A DNA stretch of 64,000 nt from Prevotellaceae bacterium (GTDB lineage: Bacteria; Bacteroidota; Bacteroidia; Bacteroidales; Paludibacteraceae): the NCBI GenBank assembly GCA_020636675.1, contig JACJXK010000008.1, positions 28,794-92,793 of the forward strand, given 5' to 3'. The number at the start of each line of letters is the position of its first letter. The first letter of the stretch is position 1. Below the pieces are notes generated by a model that saw nothing but the letters and a program-made list of their open reading frames with translations, was not told where the DNA came from and searched no databases. This document shows, one piece after another, positions 62,272 through 64,000 of this stretch. The translations under genes and the position numbers were made by a program.

Positions 62272-63033
62272 TCATATCCTTTCTGCTGAAGTCTTCTGAA
62301 CCCACCCTGTGGTTCCATCTTCCAACTGAATCTCTATCCACTTGCCAAAATCACCTTTCACCTTCACCTTCGTACCCTCATGGAGCAGAAATATATCATT
62401 TCCGCTTTCGTCAGGCGAACTCTTAACCGTCACCGACGGAGCAAATATGACCGCATACTCATGCAAGGTAATCCTGTCCTTCTCGTTGCCAGAAAAATAC
62501 ATGGACACCACGCAAAGCAACAACACAAACAAGCCTGCAAAAAAAGAGACTTTCTTGAGTGTAACCATCCGTGAGAAAACAAACAGCCCCGCTAGAACTA
62601 ACATCAGGATGAAACATACGATGCTGACGATAGCCCATCCGTTTGAAGAAAACAAACTCTCCACATTTTCAACAAACCTCAATAGGAAGAATCGGTCTAC
62701 GCCCTCTATCTTATCTACCGTCTTTGCCTTCGCCATATCCAAATTGTATTGGACATCCTCATCATTAGGATTCAAAAGCAACGCACGTTCATAATTCAGA
62801 ATAGCAGGTGCTATTTTTCCTAACTTATAATAGGAATTTCCCAAATTGTAATAGACAGCAGACGACTCACTTCCCGATTTCAATATATCTTCGTACTGAC
62901 TAACCGCATCTTCATATTTCTCCGCACCATAAGCCGCATTAGCTTTCGTCAATTGTGACACATCGACCACAGCAAAAGCTGAAGCTACAGAAATCAATGA
63001 AAACAAAACGAATACTAAAATATTCCTTTTCAT
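62272..63033 (-). CDS. batE: BatE-like TPR and SH3 protein
   Basis: A 253-residue membrane protein. A signal peptide (MKRNILVFVLFSLISVASAFA) is followed by TPR repeats (residues 25-105: AAYGAEKYEDAVSQYEDILKSG, AVYYNLGNSYYKLGKIAPAI), two membrane helices (about 135-180) and a bacterial SH3 domain (SVTVKSSPDESGNDIFLLHEGTKVKVKG... GWVQK). This matches BatE of the Bat (Bacteroides aerotolerance) operon. It follows batD on the minus strand, as in other Bacteroidales. Confidence 0.9.
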   Translation of the reverse strand: MKRNILVFVLFSLISVASAFAVVDVSQLTKANAAYGAEKYEDAVSQYEDILKSGSESSAVYYNLGNSYYKLGKIAPAILNYERALLLNPNDEDVQYNLDMAKAKTVDKIEGVDRFFLLRFVENVESLFSSNGWAIVSIVCFILMLVLAGLFVFSRMVTLKKVSFFAGLFVLLLCVVSMYFSGNEKDRITLHEYAVIFAPSVTVKSSPDESGNDIFLLHEGTKVKVKGDFGKWIEIQLEDGTTGWVQKTSAERI

Positions 63034-63130
63034 ACGTATTACTCTTTATTATTTACATTCGACCAAATGGAATCCGCGACAACCGCATCATCCCTAAAAT
63101 CACAGAAATCCGGACATGAAACATTCCAAA

Positions 63131-64000
63131 TCAAGACTTCACATTTTGCTCCAAATTACCGATAACATCCATTGCCTCGGCATATACAGAATTCAACTTA
63201 GGACCTTCATTCTCCTCTCCTGGAGCGAAACGAGCAAATTCACATGTATTCAGCAGATCCATGTACTCCTTTATCAATTCCGGAGAAACATTATGGGATA
63301 TCAATTCGCTCTCTATATTATCCTTATTCAACTCGGCAACAGGAATATTCAACTTATCACTGATATATCCCCACATCGCCTTCAACACCTCCTCATAGAA
63401 GGATGCCACATTACCCGCCTGCATATTGATTTCTGCCGTTTTCAGTCGTCTTTTCGCCTGTTTGTTAGCACGTTTATTCTTCACCATCACCACATTAGAA
63501 TTTTCTTTCACCTGTTTTCTATAGATAAAGAACAGAATAAGGAATATAAATAACGGGAGAAGGTACCACAACCAGAAGGAGAGAGAACCATACAGAAAAT
63601 CATTTTTATCCCTCAACGTCAGATTCTTAGTATTGATAAAACGGATGTCCTTACCCAAAACCTTCACGTTCTCCTTATCCGAATAGTTGGCAACAACACT
63701 ACCTGCCGGAGCGTCGCCCTTCTCTACCGTCAACTTATACTCCGGAGTCTGCAACGTCTTATATTTCTTAGCCTTCACATCGAAATAAGAGAATGTGGCC
63801 GGTAAAATGGTGAAATCACCTTCCGACCGAGGAATGGCGATATACTCCACACTCTTACTTCCCGTCACACCCGCACTAGTCGCATTGGCTTTCGTATCGA
63901 CCTTTGGATCATACGTCTCAAAATCGGCAGGAAACTTCAATTCGGGATATTTCACATATTTGATATTGCCGGAACCGGTAATCTTTACCTTTATGCTGAC
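63131..64000 (-). CDS. batD: BatD-like protein, C-terminal part (runs off the window edge)
   Basis: At least 289 C-terminal residues of BatD; the frame is open through base 64000 (the preceding residues read KVKITGSGNIKYVKYPELKFPADF), so the start lies beyond the window. BatD is a large periplasmic protein with beta-sandwich domains, one membrane helix (here SLSFWLWYLLPLFIFLILFFIYRKQ) and a cytoplasmic tail. The conserved EYIAIPRSEGDFTILPATFSYFD segment is visible. Role in aerotolerance is from family knowledge. Confidence 0.9.
   Translation of the reverse strand, partial: VSIKVKITGSGNIKYVKYPELKFPADFETYDPKVDTKANATSAGVTGSKSVEYIAIPRSEGDFTILPATFSYFDVKAKKYKTLQTPEYKLTVEKGDAPAGSVVANYSDKENVKVLGKDIRFINTKNLTLRDKNDFLYGSLSFWLWYLLPLFIFLILFFIYRKQVKENSNVVMVKNKRANKQAKRRLKTAEINMQAGNVASFYEEVLKAMWGYISDKLNIPVAELNKDNIESELISHNVSPELIKEYMDLLNTCEFARFAPGEENEGPKLNSVYAEAMDVIGNLEQNVKS

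Overview
The window comes from a member of the Bacteroidales, close to Bacteroides or a related gut genus. The evidence is a PPi-dependent phosphofructokinase, an LpxC-FabZ fusion, a Na+-translocating NADH dehydrogenase (nqrABCDEF), a Na+-pumping decarboxylase (OadG/A/B type), Bat-type proteins, and promoters of the Bacteroides form TTTG-N19-TAnnTTTG. I cannot assign genus or species from the sequence alone. About half of the window (1-4.6 kb and 39.4-64 kb) is ordinary chromosome. The middle (4.6-39.2 kb) is an accessory defence region that begins directly after a tRNA-Ser gene.

Region by region. 0.2-4.0 kb: PPi-phosphofructokinase, a WecA/MraY-type sugar-phosphate transferase and a patatin-like lipase. 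4.1-4.6 kb: a clear promoter, then tRNA-Lys(CUU), tRNA-Ser(UGA) and tRNA-Ser(CGA). 4.68-5.73 kb: an IS1595-type insertion sequence. 5.8-16.3 kb: a seven-gene minus-strand operon with 2-13 bp spacings or overlaps, encoding a DUF4007-like protein, a large P-loop ATPase, a DndC-like PAPS-reductase-family protein, a phospholipase-D/SF2-helicase fusion, a 78-aa protein, a DndD-like zinc-hook SMC ATPase and a 191-aa orphan. This looks like a relative of DNA phosphorothioation systems with an unusual gene set, and it is the best candidate here for a poorly described system. 16.6-18.1 kb: an XRE regulator and a DUF1016/YhcG-type PD-(D/E)XK nuclease with a perfect 20-bp palindrome at the promoter. 18.2-19.9 kb: a truncated IS110-type transposase abutted by an intact ISL3-type element. 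19.9-21.6 kb: an AAA/DUF4143 ATPase gene between two 122-bp repeats that each contain a terminator.

21.7-22.6 kb: a NifX/NifB-like protein whose expected ATG is ATA, and a GNAT acetyltransferase. 22.9-38.8 kb: a type I BREX locus on the minus strand in the order brxA, brxB, brxC, a Schlafen/AlbA-type ATP-binding regulator, pglX, pglZ, brxL. pglX is broken: a frameshift, a decayed target-recognition region with many stops, and a second DUF1016 nuclease gene sitting between its middle and C-terminal parts. The remaining BREX genes look intact. The island is bracketed by imperfect direct repeats of about 145 bp that include the 5' end of the GNAT gene, which suggests how it arrived.

39.4-42.7 kb: purM-like, prfA, cysteine synthase. 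43.0-44.2 kb: a DUF4010/MgtC-type membrane protein. 44.5-47.9 kb: a decarboxylase sodium pump; its first gene carries an in-frame duplication of its own start region. 48.0-48.8 kb: non-coding, with a decayed insertion-sequence remnant. 48.9-54.8 kb: nqrF-E-D-C-B-A. 55.1-60.6 kb: an operon of pyrF, an HD phosphohydrolase, lpxD, lpxC-fabZ and lpxA (lipid A). 60.9-62.2 kb: a SpoIID-family protein. 62.3-64 kb: BatE-like and the C-terminal part of BatD. The two sodium pumps and PPi-phosphofructokinase fit an anaerobic fermenter conserving energy through Na+ gradients and pyrophosphate.
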